A stretch of 64,000 nt of DNA. Source: Flaccisagitta enflata. Its lineage: Eukaryota > Chaetognatha > Sagittoidea > Aphragmophora. Each line of letters begins with the position of its first letter. Position 1 is the first letter of the stretch. The stretch lies in assembly GCA_965153355.1 (NCBI GenBank), contig OZ231126.1:15686001-15750000 (forward strand), read 5' to 3'. Below the pieces are notes generated by a model. That model was not told the origin of the DNA. It did no database searches and was given only the letters and a program-made list of their open reading frames with translations. Of this stretch, positions 29,001 through 47,160 are shown piece after piece. A program made the position numbers and the translations under genes.

Positions 29001-31738
29001 GCATAGGTTTTTCACATCGTAGGAGGGGACGCTAGTATCTATTGTTTTGGAGCATGGAGTAGAAGGTACAGTTACACACCGCTATACCGGACTCCTGAGT
29101 TATGAAAGTTGGCTCAAAACGAATAGCGAATTTTGGTTCTTACGTGTCATTTTTCTATTGGCAATATCAGAAATTTCTAACTGATGAATTTTCGCGGGGT
29201 TCAACTGTACAATAAGAACGATTTGTATGTTTTCAGCGATTTCTTTTTCACAGGCGCTGGCATTTGGTGTTTGGGTCAGGCGGAAGTGGCTTATCAGTTG
29301 ACGGCCATCGAGTCGTTCGCCTTTGGTTCTCTCATTTCCGCCGTGGATCCCGTGGCCACGCTCGCCATCTTCTCTGCGCTTGACATGGATCCCGTCCTTA
29401 ACATGTTGGTCTTTGGAGAGTCCATTCTCAATGACGCCGTCTCCATCGTCCTCACGTCGTAAGTATTTCAAGACAAAATCGGCAGTAGTTTGATCTAATC
29501 CTTTTGTGGCCTGACTGATACAATTTCAATTTAAGAAAGAGAAACATTTGCGGGTCCGTAATTCGTCGCGTTGATCAGTCTATCCGTCCGTCGTTTTTTT
29601 TTTCAAGTTTGTTACTCATACTCAAAGCCGTTTCTATATCATTGCTCCTGCCCAAATGACGAAACTGCCTCCAACGTCACTGCCCTCCGCCCCACTTGAA
29701 CCCATTTCAGATCTATCATAGCCATGGCTAATGAAAGTAAAGACAGTACGTCTTGGTTTCTCTTTTACGAAGCCGTTTCAAACTTCATCAAAACATTTTT
29801 CGCATCGGCAGCAATTGGTGTCGCCAGTGGCCTTATTTCTGCTTTGGTAGGTTTTGCTTTTTTACAAGTTGACGGGTTATATTTTGCAATACTAATCGAT
29901 TAAGGGGCGGTTTTGCCTTGATTGTCTGGAGGACAAGAAAAAAGATAAACTGGCTCAGATTAAAACGCCGCAGCACTATCTAGGAAAAAAGCGGCTCCGC
30001 CGCGACTGCTCTGCTTCTATTTTCTGTGCTGCTTTTCGTTTTTGCTCCGTTAGATTCTCAGTACACTCTTTTCTTTGACTTACCGTATTTTTTCCATTTT
30101 GCGCCCCCCCTCCAATTAGCGCCCCCCTCTTTTTCTCTTGGTGTTACACTTTTCAGAAGAGATTTGGACAGATATATTGAGTAAAATGATGAAATAACAT
30201 AACACAATGAACCATTTTCACTGACTTTCAAACAGATATATGCAATGAGTATCTCCATTTTGAGTCCAATTCAGCATTTTGATAGCCTTTTATCAAAAAA
30301 ATGGTCTGAATGACAGTTCATCTACAATTCAAAGAGGGCGCTAATTGAAAGGTTTAAAAGCAAATTGATATTTCAATTTCAAAAGCGCCCAGGGCGCTAA
30401 TTAGAAAAAAATATGGTAAGCGAACTAAGCTATGGGAATGGGAATATTCTTTGCGCAATGGAATGAAAGCCTTGAATGATTGAGGGAAGAGGAGAATTGA
30501 GTAAAATGATAATTGTACGGGTTGAAATTGATAAAATCTTAATGAAAGAGAGAAATTGAAGATCTATTTTTGACCTATGTGTATCATTAATCTCTTTTAC
30601 AGCTACTAAAACATGTTGATCTTCGGAAAACTCCGTCGCTGGAGTTCAGTATGATGTTAATATTTTGTTACCTTCCCTATTCATTTGCCGAAGGAATACA
30701 TCTCTCAGGTACACTCTTTTTTTTTTATAAGCACGCTCTTTTTTTGGCTGAGGCTGAGCGTGCTTATATCTTGTTTTCGAGGCTGAAATGTGCTTAATGG
30801 CGTGCTTATCATTTATCGGTAAATAATTATCCTATTCAGTATAGATTAATGTACATAGTAGGGTATAGAAAACAGTTCAGCATAAAGTATTGTATAGTAT
30901 GAAATAAAGTACAGTACAAAATACAGTGATGAATGTATTTTGCAAAAAGTATAGTAATTTCTGACGTTGTCCTACTTTTATATAAACTATGGGATGAAAT
31001 TTGTATCTTGATTTGCTATAAACTTTTTTAGATTTTTTTATTATGATATATTTTGATATACTTTGTTGCACACTTCATATTATTCCTTTATTGTGGTTCT
31101 TGTTACAGCAATAAATTCGTAATAACAATAGTATGTACGTAATGATATCTTAAATATCGTTAAAAATTCAATTATTGATATCAGTATCAAAATCCTGAAT
31201 GTATTGACAGAATGAAATTATAGATGATTTTAATTTCTATCAAAGTTTTCATTGTTTTTTGTGAAATTCCCACCAAAAAAGTTTAAAAATTAACAAATCT
31301 TAAGATATTCCCCAAAAAAATTTTTTGAATCGGAAATCTCAGCCTGGAGCGTGCTTAGCAATGTGCTTAAATTTTCCCAATATCTGAGGCTGGGCGTGCT
31401 TATAAACGAGGTGCTTATAAAAAAAAAATCAGGTATGTGAATTCGGTCATCTGTCGTTCGCATTATGGACGAATATACCCTGATAATACCTTTTCAGTTT
31501 TCATGATTATCTGCCTTTCCCTTTTCTACTTTCATCAGGAATCATGGCTATACTGTTTTGTGGAATCGTCATGTCTCATTACACCCATTTTAACCTTTCT
31601 CCCGTGACGCAAATCACTGTACAACAAACTTTTCGAACACTCGCTTTTTTGGCGGAAACCGCCGTCTTTGCTTATTTGGGTTTAGCTATCTTTTCTTTCA
31701 GTCACGATGTTCGACCGGCCTTCGTTGTATGGACAATT
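23076..31738 (+). CDS. SLC9A8: NHE8-like Na+/H+ exchanger (SLC9A8 family), 5' and 3' partial
   Basis: Electroneutral Na+/H+ antiporter, expected in Golgi/endosomes or the apical membrane. Exons: 23076-23568, 23709-23908, 24418-24510, 24618-24818, 29254-29458, 29711-29846, 30603-30708, 31539-31738; phases all agree (544 codons). [12 protein letters not shown] and [19 protein letters not shown] cover the first segments. [33 protein letters not shown] and [16 protein letters not shown] include the transport-site ND motif. [20 protein letters not shown] and [17 protein letters not shown] follow. These are close to mammalian NHE8 as I recall it. The Ser/Thr/Pro-rich N-terminus before the first segment is about 220 residues, much longer than mammalian NHE8. 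A first exon at about 22745-22810 (phase 1 donor GTGAGG) is possible but weak. After 31738 the last membrane segments and tail are absent; sequence up to the gap at 32259 is repeat. Confidence 0.9.
23928..24336. mobile_element. Tc1/mariner-like MITE
   Basis: A 409 bp element flanked by TA on both sides. The ends CAGAGGAAGGAG and (complemented) CAGAGAGAAGG continue into a shared GTGTGAACCCCCT and GTAGCACCCCCTCT. A second inner inverted pair is AGTGGCGCCACCAGAGCGAT with ATCGCTCTGGTGACGCCATT. It starts 20 bp downstream of an NHE8 splice donor. Confidence 0.6.
25170..26552 (-). CDS. Cation-dependent class I O-methyltransferase (COMTD1 / caffeoyl-CoA OMT family)
   Basis: Transfers a methyl group from S-adenosylmethionine to a hydroxyl of a small, probably catechol-type substrate. 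Exons from the 5' end: 26552-26410, 26024-25837, 25737-25568, 25358-25170; phases agree, ATG to TGA, 229 residues, the usual family length. SAM-binding motif I reads [19 protein letters not shown], followed by [30 protein letters not shown] is the metal-binding region, and [18 protein letters not shown] holds the second metal ligand pair. There is no signal peptide or membrane anchor, unlike vertebrate COMTD1, so it is likely cytosolic. A variant poly(A) signal ATTAAA lies about 25 nt beyond the stop on the minus strand. The gene is nested antisense in an NHE8 intron, 102 bp downstream of the CRT-like gene. Confidence 0.88.
26112..26265 (+). mobile_element. Hairpin-capped (HINE-like) element, intact copy
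   Basis: The head GTCGCGGACACGCGAC (26116-26131) folds on itself. CTCTACACC and a TCCG-rich tract follow. The tail GTCCGCGAC complements the head arm exactly and is followed by GCCGTGTATCCGGC, a short hairpin, and TTGTTT. It lies in the first intron of the O-methyltransferase gene. The plan of subterminal inverted repeats, tetranucleotide tract and 3' hairpin is that of Helentron-type non-autonomous elements; that assignment is inference. Confidence 0.65.
26655..28845 (-). CDS. CRT-like transporter (chloroquine-resistance-transporter family), frameshifted
   Basis: Polytopic membrane protein of the drug/metabolite transporter superfamily; CRT proteins act in lysosome-like membranes, exporting amino acids or small peptides. 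Exons from the 5' end: 28845-28578, 28418-28189, 28096-27880, 27309-26997, 26860-26655. An N-terminal acidic EEREPLML precedes the first membrane segment. [20 protein letters not shown] matches the CRT region after TM4. ALECHFG and ARGCEKV provide the cysteine-bearing loop, and [12 protein letters not shown] leads into the late segments. The assignment comes from this pattern, not a search. A 25 bp tandem duplication in exon 4 (27017-27066) shifts the frame; with one copy the gene would encode 402 residues, the normal family size. The stop TAA overlaps an AATAAA signal. Confidence 0.7.
27017..27066. repeat. 25 bp tandem duplication inside CRT-like exon 4
   Basis: Two identical adjacent copies (27017-27041 and 27042-27066), starting CAAATCAAGAAGACATCGTT. 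As 25 is not a multiple of three, the downstream phase no longer matches the next exon. Removing one copy restores phase 1 at the donor and a continuous membrane segment. Confidence 0.95.
27332..27747. mobile_element. TA-flanked MITE, AAGGAC variant
   Basis: A 416 bp element between TA dinucleotides. The ends CACTTTATTTTGAGTAAGGAC and (complemented) CACTCTTTATTTTTAATAAG are related, and repeated ATAAGGAC/GTCCTTA words sit next to GAGGCTG. It is in a CRT-like gene intron. The same scaffold with AAGCAC in place of AAGGAC occurs at 30712-31433. Confidence 0.55.
30083..30416. mobile_element. TA-flanked MITE, GCGCCC variant
   Basis: A 334 bp element flanked by TA with ends CCGTATTTTTTCC and (complemented) CCATATTTTTTTC. 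Inner words AATTAGCGCCC are facing GGGCGCTAATT. A second copy lies at 55985-56326. NHE8 intron. Confidence 0.65.
30712..31433. mobile_element. TA-flanked MITE, AAGCAC variant, next to a splice donor
   Basis: Ends CACTCTTTTTTTTTTTATAA and (complemented) CCTGATTTTTTTTTTATAAG sit between TA dinucleotides (30710-30711 and 31434-31435). GCGTGCTTAT and ATAAGCACGC words occur next to GAGGCTG. The left TA overlaps the GTA of the NHE8 exon donor at 30709. The right flank reads TCAGGTATGTGA, itself a good donor. Confidence 0.6.
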
Positions 31739-32258
31739 GTGAGTAAAATGAAAATGATAGTGATGATCGTTTGTGTGTGCTTTAATGGTTTTCTTGCGAT
31801 CAGGTGTTTAGAGGAACGAGCCCAAAACAGGGCAAAAGTCACGGACGGTTGGGCAATGGGCCGGGGCAGTACTATCATACAACAAAACTACAGTACAACA
31901 CTACAACATTATCTAGACCTTACAATAACCTAAAAAACCTAAAAAAGAAAGACAGCACTTGATTCAAAAATATTTCGGACGGATGTACGGACCGACATGG
32001 CAAGATGTAGAGTCGCGTGTCCGCGACTTAAAATTGAAAAAAATGAACATTTAAAAATGCTTGAATTATGTAACAGGTCGCCCAAGGGCAATATATGGTC
32101 AGCGATACCTGCTGCCCTGCTTTGCACCAAATGCTCCGCTGGCCTAAATCATGGATCATGCCCACCAGCACGCGACTGCAGTAGGCGTGTATCTTGCCTT
32201 GTTTCTTTCTTTCTTTCTTTCTTTCTTTTCTTCTTCTTCTTTAGTCTCGGACATGCGA
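31739..32258. other. Repeat-rich tail of the truncated NHE8 locus
   Basis: It contains a reversed hairpin-capped element (about 31826-32036: head GTCGCGGACACGCGAC on the minus strand, tail GTCCGTGAC). A fragment GGTCGCCCAAGGGCAATAT (32079-32097), shared with the elements at 58.5-61.7 kb, and a CTTT tract (32201-32228) follow. No exchanger exon is present. Confidence 0.65.
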
Positions 32259-32291
32259 NNNNNNNNNNNNNNNNNNNNNNNNNNNNNNNNN
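32259..32291. other. Assembly gap (33 N)
   Basis: Thirty-three undetermined bases inside another hairpin-capped element (TTAGTCTCGGACATGCGA before the gap). The true size is unknown. Exons of two flanking genes are missing at this point. Confidence 0.98.
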
Positions 32292-32396
32292 CTACCCGTC
32301 TGTAATCCAAGTACAAGGCGGACCGACCAACACAGCACGCGACTGAAATAATAAGTTATCGCGGATTGAAATCCGCTTCTTCACCTTATTACTCAG

Positions 32397-39154
<6,758 letters not shown>

Positions 39155-40111
39155 GTAGTTGGCATTTCTGATTAGAGGAAGATAAATTGAACAGGACTGA
39201 TCAAATTCTCTCGATATTTATAACCGGTTTCGCAGTTCAATTAAAAAGCAGTAAGGCAGACGGCAGAACCCCTTAATACCGACTGACAAACACCGTAAAT
39301 TACGCCACTGCACTTGGTAATGTTTCTGTAAATATTGCAATCATCTCCTGGTATTGAGGTCAGCTACACGTTAGACTATGCGTGTGAATTAGCTGTTGCA
39401 GCATGTAACATTCGGGTGTGTCAATATACAAAAGGTTTTTTGTCAAAACTGTCAACATTAAAAGTAGTATGTATAAAGTACTTTTCCATCAAACTCAAAA
39501 GTGACAGCTCGGAACCCCAAGCATCCCATACCCATACCCATACCCACATGGGAATGGGGCTCAGTGACCTTTCACGTTTTTCACGCGACTCAAAAATGGT
39601 ACTCGTGTCAGAGAGCTCTCATAACCTGAGGCAGAGAACAAAAGAGCCGGACATTTTCACTCATCACACATTATGACTGAATCCAAATGGGAATGGGGCT
39701 CCGAACTGATTTCCACTCCCAACCCCAAAAGAGAGCATCATGACCAGATCAAAATAGAAATGGGGCTCCAAATCATTGGCCGTTGTCTTATACTTCGAGA
39801 CCTAATCATTCACACCCGTCTGATTTCTTCCCCCTTTTTCATGCAACAAAAGTTCTTGTGTCAGGATATTCTTATTTGTTTTTGTCATGCGGGTGTAACA
39901 TGAGTTTGTGGTCTCCTATTTCCCTGCCTTATTTGATTCCACCTCTTCTTTATTTCATGTGCTCTTATGATCTGTTGTTCTTATTTGCAAATTGAGGTTT
40001 TTCTTTTGTGACAAAAAAAACTTGTCATGACTCCTACTTTTTAAGCGACTTAAAAAATTGGTTCTTGTGTCAGAGAACCTCATAACCTGAGGCATGAAAC
40101 AAGAGAGCCGG
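39155..40111. repeat. Dispersed repeat with CATAACCTGAGGCA and GGGGCTCCGA words
   Basis: CATAACCTGAGGCA and AGAGCCGGACATTTTCACT occur at about 39620-39660 and again at 40080-40122. ATGGGAATGGGGCTCCGA followed by CTGATTTCCACTCCCAAC occurs at about 39690 and again at 46795-46830. No secernin exon was seen. Confidence 0.55.
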
Positions 40112-40225
40112 ACATTTTCACTCCCCCCGGCCGGCCAAGCCCGCGCGCATCTGCCCTTTTCACTTTGTGAAAAGGGCAGATGAAGAAGCGCGAACTTGGT
40201 CGGACTGTGGGGAGTGATGAAAATA
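40112..40225. repeat. Hairpin element with 16 bp perfect stem
   Basis: CATCTGCCCTTTTCAC and GTGAAAAGGGCAGATG form a perfect stem (40148-40163 / 40167-40182) with a 3-base loop. Imperfect outer pairing through CCGGCCAAG/CTTGGTCGG and CATTTTCACTCC/GGAGTGATGAAAAT gives arms of about 50 bp. It sits at the edge of the CpG-poor block. Confidence 0.7.
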
Positions 40226-40626
40226 GGGATAAGAAAACTGTCAACATGTTAAATTTGTAATGTTCTATCTTTTATGACCCTCGCTATTTTGAGTCATAGT
40301 TGACAAAATGTTCACCACAAAATAAGTTGTGAACATTTTTGGTGAGGGTTGGCATCATCAAAACTATATAGAAGCCATTTGGTAGAATGGGTTAAGCACT
40401 ACATGAATGAGTTGGCTTATTTCTTCTTTTGTTTTAATTCTCTTTTTTCTTCCTCAACTTTCTTTTGATCTATGGTTTGAGTTGCTTTCCTAGAATGACT
40501 TTATTCCTTGTTTCTTTTGTTGCCTGTATATTGATTTAGCATAATAAAGATTGGAATTCATGCAATAGAGGATTGAAAGAAAAATAGAGAGAACCAAGTA
40601 ATTTGGTGTATGGTTTTTATTTTAAC

Positions 40627-40738
40627 AAGGCCAAGTAGGGCAATAAGGTGCGACATGTGGATTGTTGAACAAATGCGTTACCCGACCAATTGACAGACGG
40701 ACAGAGCCAGTGATAGAGGTGCTTTGTCGCACCTAAAA
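40627..40738 (-). mobile_element. Hairpin-capped element, GGTGCGACA variant, reversed
   Basis: On the minus strand the head is GGTGCGACAAAGCACC (about 40734-40717) and the tail is ATGTCGCACCTTATTGCC, followed by CTACTTGGCCTTGTT. Head arm and tail are exact complements (GGTGCGACA and TGTCGCACC). Unlike older copies in this block it has kept its CpGs, so it may be younger. Confidence 0.65.
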
Positions 40739-43700
40739 AGTTGGAAAAATGGATTTTGACCCTCATATTGTATTTCAACTGCTTGCATCATCACAAGAAT
40801 ATAAAAAAAATTATGATGGTCAAAAGTAATTTGCCTTCTTTTCCATATGACAAAAATAGGCTCTCCCATTAGGAAACTTCTTTTATCTTTTTGGTTTTTT
40901 GAAATCTCTTCCTCTTCTTTCTAAATGAGTGATATTTTATAGCCCTTATAGTTTTGACTTTAGGTTGTGAACAAGATGCACCCGGACTGATTAAGATATG
41001 GAAATCTTTGAGGGGGGTTCGTATCATGAAGAGTTAATGTGTTAGCATATTTGCATGGTTATATGGATTTTTAGGTTTGAAATAAAAAAAGAATTATGCA
41101 GAGAGTAAAAAGAATTAAAAGAGCATTTTAGATAAAAAGTTAGAAAAGTCCCTGTTACATTTGTGTGCTTTTGCATGGTGTATGCTCTTTTGAAAATTAA
41201 CCAGTTAATGTTTTGCTGTGGTGTCAATGGAAAAATGTTTAAACATTAGAGCAATGTGCAAAAAAGTTTTCTTTATTTCTCTCTTCTTATCCTTAGTTTC
41301 ATATGGAGTTGGTTTATAAGGTTATGGAATTGAATTTTAATTCTTGAGGAAATGGTCATGACATACATGGAGTTGGAATTTAGTAAAAAGTTGCTGCTAA
41401 ATCTTATGCCAAAGGTTTGACAAACCAGACTAAATGACACAAAAAAAAATCAGGTACAACCATTCTTTGTTTTTGGGTTTTTTAAAAATGGGATAATAAA
41501 TTTTTCTCTTGAAATGATAGATGCAAATATTTAAGAATATTAAGTTGATATTTTAGTGATACTTTCTTGATCCTCATGTTTTGATAGTTTTTTCGTTACC
41601 TAATGTTTTGTGACTAATTTAAAAAATCTTGACTAGGATGATTTTTTTGAATTTTTAATGCAGTATGTTTATAGATTGTCATTTAAGTTTGGTTTTTTTT
41701 AGGTGTAATTTGATTCATTTTTATTTGTGTAAAAAATTTGGTAGGGTTCAGTAAGATAGTAAGGAGAAAATAGGAATAACTTTCTTTTCTCATTTTCCTG
41801 AAATCTGAAAGTTGGTTCTTTTTTCTCTCTAATTTTTTTTTCAAAAAAAGGGGAGAACTAAATTGGTGTAAGACATCATCACTCCTGGTTGTATGCTGTG
41901 TTGTGCTGTTTTGTATTGAGTGAATGATTCAAGTCAAAACTATCTTTGTTTGGTGTATTTTTTGTGATAGGTGGAATAATATCTCTCACCATACTGCCAA
42001 ACTGAAATTGATGGAAAGTTGCCTTGTGATGGGATAAGAGAGAAGATTGCAGCCAAAATGAAACCTGAAATTATTATACTCATTTTTAGATGATTTTATT
42101 GTGAATCATTTATAGTGACCATTTGTGACAATATTTATGAAAAAGAGAGATCACCACAAACATAAAAATATCCTCCTTTCTTTGTAAAGTGGGAATATCA
42201 GAGAAATGCATCTAATTTTTTCTTTTATTCCTATTTTGGTATATAGAAAAAAGAGGTAAAAAGTCTGCAGTGGCAAACAGGTGTAGAGTGACTGACTACC
42301 ACCTTTCCATAATGGAATGAGGCAACCCTTATTATATTTGACTGGGATAAAAAGGAAGGAACAGGTTCTTATGTCAGGAAGTAGTGGTGACTAAAAAGAA
42401 AAAGGGTTGCAGACTTGGTTTGGTATGGCTTACCGCTTACTACATGGCAAGATGGAGTTTGACAAGGGTAACCTTTTTGGGAGATCAAAAACTAGAGAAA
42501 AAGTGGAACTAGAGTTATTTTTTATGGTTTGCATATCAGGAGGGTCTCATGACTAAGGGTGAAGCAGCAGTTTGGTTGTGCTGATTGACAAATATTCCTG
42601 CCTTCATAACCGTTTGGGTATCAACTTTAGTAAACAAGATGCGCCACCACAAATTAAGATATGAAAATCTTTGGGGGGCTTGGCACCAGAAAGATATGAC
42701 GACTTGAGTGATTGGGGTTTCCTATCATCGGTTAAGTCAATGGTCTTTAAAAATTCTGTATTCATCTATTTAGGAACAATGATATTCTAAAGTAAAGAAT
42801 AAGAAGGGATAAGAATTTCACTATTGAAACAAAATTAAGTGTATTTCTATAATGTTTGAAAAGGAAATATATGTGCACCAATTTGAAACTGGAAATAATT
42901 TTAGTTTTGGGAGTTATGTTAAGGGAGAAATGAAAAAAAGAAGGATGCAATATGCAAATAAGTTGGTGCTATTCCTCTTTCCTCATCCCTTTGTTCTTCC
43001 TTTATTTCTTTGTTTAAGTCTCACGTTGAGTTGAGTATACAGAATGACTCTTTCCTCCCCCTCAGGCGCGTTGTGTTGTGAAGAGGAATTGATGAATAGA
43101 TTGCCATTCTTTTAGCGTTAGAGGAGGAAAACTTAATGTGGTGAATGGTTTGTTCATATTGGTCTTGGGTTATGTGATCTTATGAAGGGAGCGCAATTGG
43201 TTATATCTTTCATAACTAGTTTTGGATTACACCTCTCTGATGTCATCTCTCTTACCACTAGATAATTTTGATTTGTGACTGAAATCAGTTGATGAGCAAA
43301 ATCAAGGTGAAAAAAAGTTGTCTCTACAACAGCTTATCAAAATTAGACAAGGTAGTTTGTTTATTGATTTTTTTCTTATTACTATCTTCTTCATATGTCT
43401 TGCTCATAAAAATCTAGAAACCAGCCAGATAGTATAGAAAGAATTGAATGAGCTTAGGGTTGGAAAATTGGAAATACAAGATCTATGAGAATGGTGTATA
43501 AATGATTCATGGATTCAAACCTACAGTTTTTCAAAATATTATGAGAGCAGTGATTATCATATGTGGCCAAGGGCATAACATTTGAAAGTCATATTCATGA
43601 ATTAATTAGTGCCAGTGTTTGTGTGTGTGTTTATTCTTTACCTGTGTATTTTGAAAGTTGAATGATATATACTCTGTTTTGGTTGTACTGTATTTGATAA

Positions 43701-44439
43701 AGTAAAAAAAAAAGAGCAGATGAACAGAAGGAAGATAGGTACAATGCAATGGTGTCATTCTATGCAAATTCTAGATTTACATGGTTTGGGAATGATAGTT
43801 ACTTCTTTTTTTAAATCCTGTAGTTGATACTCTTTCTAGAAGAGGAGGGTTAAATTGTTGTGCTTGTTGCTTTCTTTTGATTACTTGCCTGATATTATAT
43901 TTAGATTTCTAATTTACTTTTTTTTAACCCATGTTTAAAAAAAGAAGAGTAGCCTAAAAGAAAGCTGGTGTCACAACATTTGATTATTATCACTGAACTG
44001 CTTTGTGACAGTGACACAATTGAAAAAAAGAAGAAAGTGTTGCTGACCACCTGTTGAATTAAGAGGTTGATGAGTATTTATTGCATGCAACAATGAAATA
44101 AGGGAAAGAAGGTTATGTTTCAGGTAATTGGTGATCAGCAGGAGAGGAAAAAAAGAGTCGCAGACACATCACCATTAGAGATGTGGATTGGCTTACCCCC
44201 TGCCAACTAATGAATGAGTGTGATATTTCTAGAGGACTAAAAAGATAAAAAATAAAAAGATGGGTCTCGTATTGGGAAACCCTATGAGTCTCATGACTGA
44301 AAGTGAAACAGGTCAACTCAGAATTCTCACTTACCCAATAGGCTTATGCTGAGTGTATATATGCATAAGGCCTCATGGGTGAGTGTTTATGATTATGTTA
44401 CTAAAACGGTGTTCATAATAGATGCTTTCTTCTTCATTC

Positions 44440-44530
44440 CCTTTCTCCTTTGCCACCTTTCTTCTTTGCCCCTTTCTTTTTTGCCCCCTTTCTTCTTTGC
44501 CCCCTTTCTTCTTTGCCCCCTTTCTTTGCC
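44440..44530. repeat. 17 bp tandem repeat TTTCTTCTTTGCCCCC
   Basis: Five to six units of a pyrimidine-rich 15-17 bp repeat in the gene-free block. Confidence 0.85.
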
Positions 44531-45892
44531 CATGCATTTTGGAGCTGAAGGCCTCAGGTTCTACCCGTTTCTAAAGGATAAAAAGAAATGAAGGAGGAGA
44601 AAAAAAGATGATGGAAGTTTTTTTGTCTATATTGGTGTAATGTGTGCTGTGCCAAATGGTTGTGCCCTTTTGTTGTGGGCATGAATGACACCTTTTTTAT
44701 TCATATTCCATTAGATGTAGTTCCTAGTTGCTAATAAGCAAAACTGAAAGGATAGAGGTAAAGGGGAACTGCCTCTGAAACATTTATGGAAACAGCATAA
44801 AGTAGTTGCTTTTTCATTCATTTATGATGAGTTGGTGATCATCATTATTTTTCCTTATATTTTAGTTGTGGACAGACAACTAAAAACCATTTTTGGTTAG
44901 TCTGTTGATTGGTTGTAGTTCTATTTTTAGGTTCTGTCCTGCATACTCATTTGTGACTTTGGTTGGTCGGTTGATTGGTTATAGTTCTTTTTTAGGTTCT
45001 CTGTCGTACTCACCCATTTGTGACTTATGTTGCAGTGTATCCAACCTTTGATATCTAGTGTATTTTTGAAATGAAAAAGAAACAAACACGGGGCCAACAA
45101 AAAAAAAAGGAAAAGAAAAAATGGACCAGAGTTAAGTTAAAATTCTTTGATGTTTGGATCTAGGTATCAGTTTCTGCTAAATCATAAGCCAATGGTTTGC
45201 GGAATAATTGGGTAAAGCTGTTTAGTAAAATTTTTGCTGGTGTTAGATGAGATCAGTAAAAAAATAGGGCAATGAAAGTGGAGGAAGTTATATCTTTCCT
45301 CACTATTTCCAGTCGTTTGTGGTGTCTCAACTTTTTTATTATTTTCTTAGTTAACTGTAATTTAATTTTCTTTTCTTCTTTTTCCTTTCACTTCAAGGAA
45401 TGGGAGAATTGAATTTTTTGAGATAACCTATTAACTTTGCTGGATTTTTGATTGTGCATCATTTGTTTCCTATTGAATGTATATTTCTCTAGTTTTGCTT
45501 TCATTGCCAACCTGTTTGTGCAAAAACGTGAGTACAAAAGAGAAAGCTGCTTTTAAGATATGATCATGCTGATTTTTTTTAGCTTGTTTTCTTCTATGTA
45601 GGAACATATAAAGTATGTTTGAATTTTTTTTCCTTTTCTTGTATTATAGAACAAGAATAAAAAAGAAAGACAGCAAAAGAAAAAACAAAGGAAAAAATGA
45701 ATAAAGCCTGATACACAACCACTCAAGTCTTGTGTGTGTGGGCGGGGGCTGTATTGAGGTCACTAGATATTTGTGCAGGAGCATGGGGCAAAAAAAAAAA
45801 AAGTTCTTTAGCACCTGACCTAAGATACCAAGAAAGAGTTGAGAGTTTGGATAACCATTAGAGTTTTTGTGAAGACAGATAAAGAAGGAGAA

Positions 45893-46005
45893 TGAGAGAG
45901 AGAGAAAGAGATAAAGAAAGAGAGATAAAGAGAGAGAGAGAAAGGGATAAAGAAAGAGAGATAGAGAGAGAGAGAGAGAGACAGAGAGAGAAAGAGAAAT
46001 GTAGA
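45893..46005. repeat. (GA)n microsatellite
   Basis: GA repeats with AAAG and ATAAAG interruptions. Confidence 0.95.
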
Positions 46006-46496
46006 AGAATACTATTGTTTTCTTTGCTTGTAGTGAAGAATGAGAATTGGCAAATGTAAATCATAGGTGTATAAGTAAAGGTGTAAAGAATAAACCATCA
46101 GAGAAATCAAGTGGTTAATTAGGAATCAACCTCAATGGCTCACTAGAAACAAGCCTGTGGATGTTCCCTATCAGTTGTGGATGGGTGGGTATAAGTGGAA
46201 AACCTTGATAAACATTTTTATGACTTAACTGACTGGAAAGAGTCAGCCTGCAAAGTAAAAGTGGCTATTGATATGATAAAGAGGAAGGACCAATTCAATC
46301 TAGCTCAGATGCTGCTACAAGCTTAAAAGATGGTAACATGCAATTTAGAATCTTGGTTATTTGACAAAGTGACTAGAATGTGGGTTATTTGACAAGGTGT
46401 CTATTCGATAAATCCTCTTATTCACTTATTTGATTGTTTGATTTTGTTTCATGAAATGAATCTAAAAACTAAGCTGTTCAAAAAATGGTGTAAAAC

Positions 46497-46700
<204 letters not shown>

Positions 46701-46937
46701 GAAAACACTCATGATGAAAAAGTGGGGGGGAAACTCATCACGCCTTAGATGACAGCTCGGAGTCCCAAAATCTTCTGCATCATGACCGAACCAAAATGGG
46801 AATGGGGCTCCGAGCTGATTTCCACTCCCAACTTATGATGAAAAATACTCTTGATAGATGGAACAAAAGCTAAATTTTCACATGCATAACAATTGTGGAC
46901 AGAAAAGATTCAACCAGTTAACCATACAAAAAGTTTG

Positions 46938-47160
<223 letters not shown>

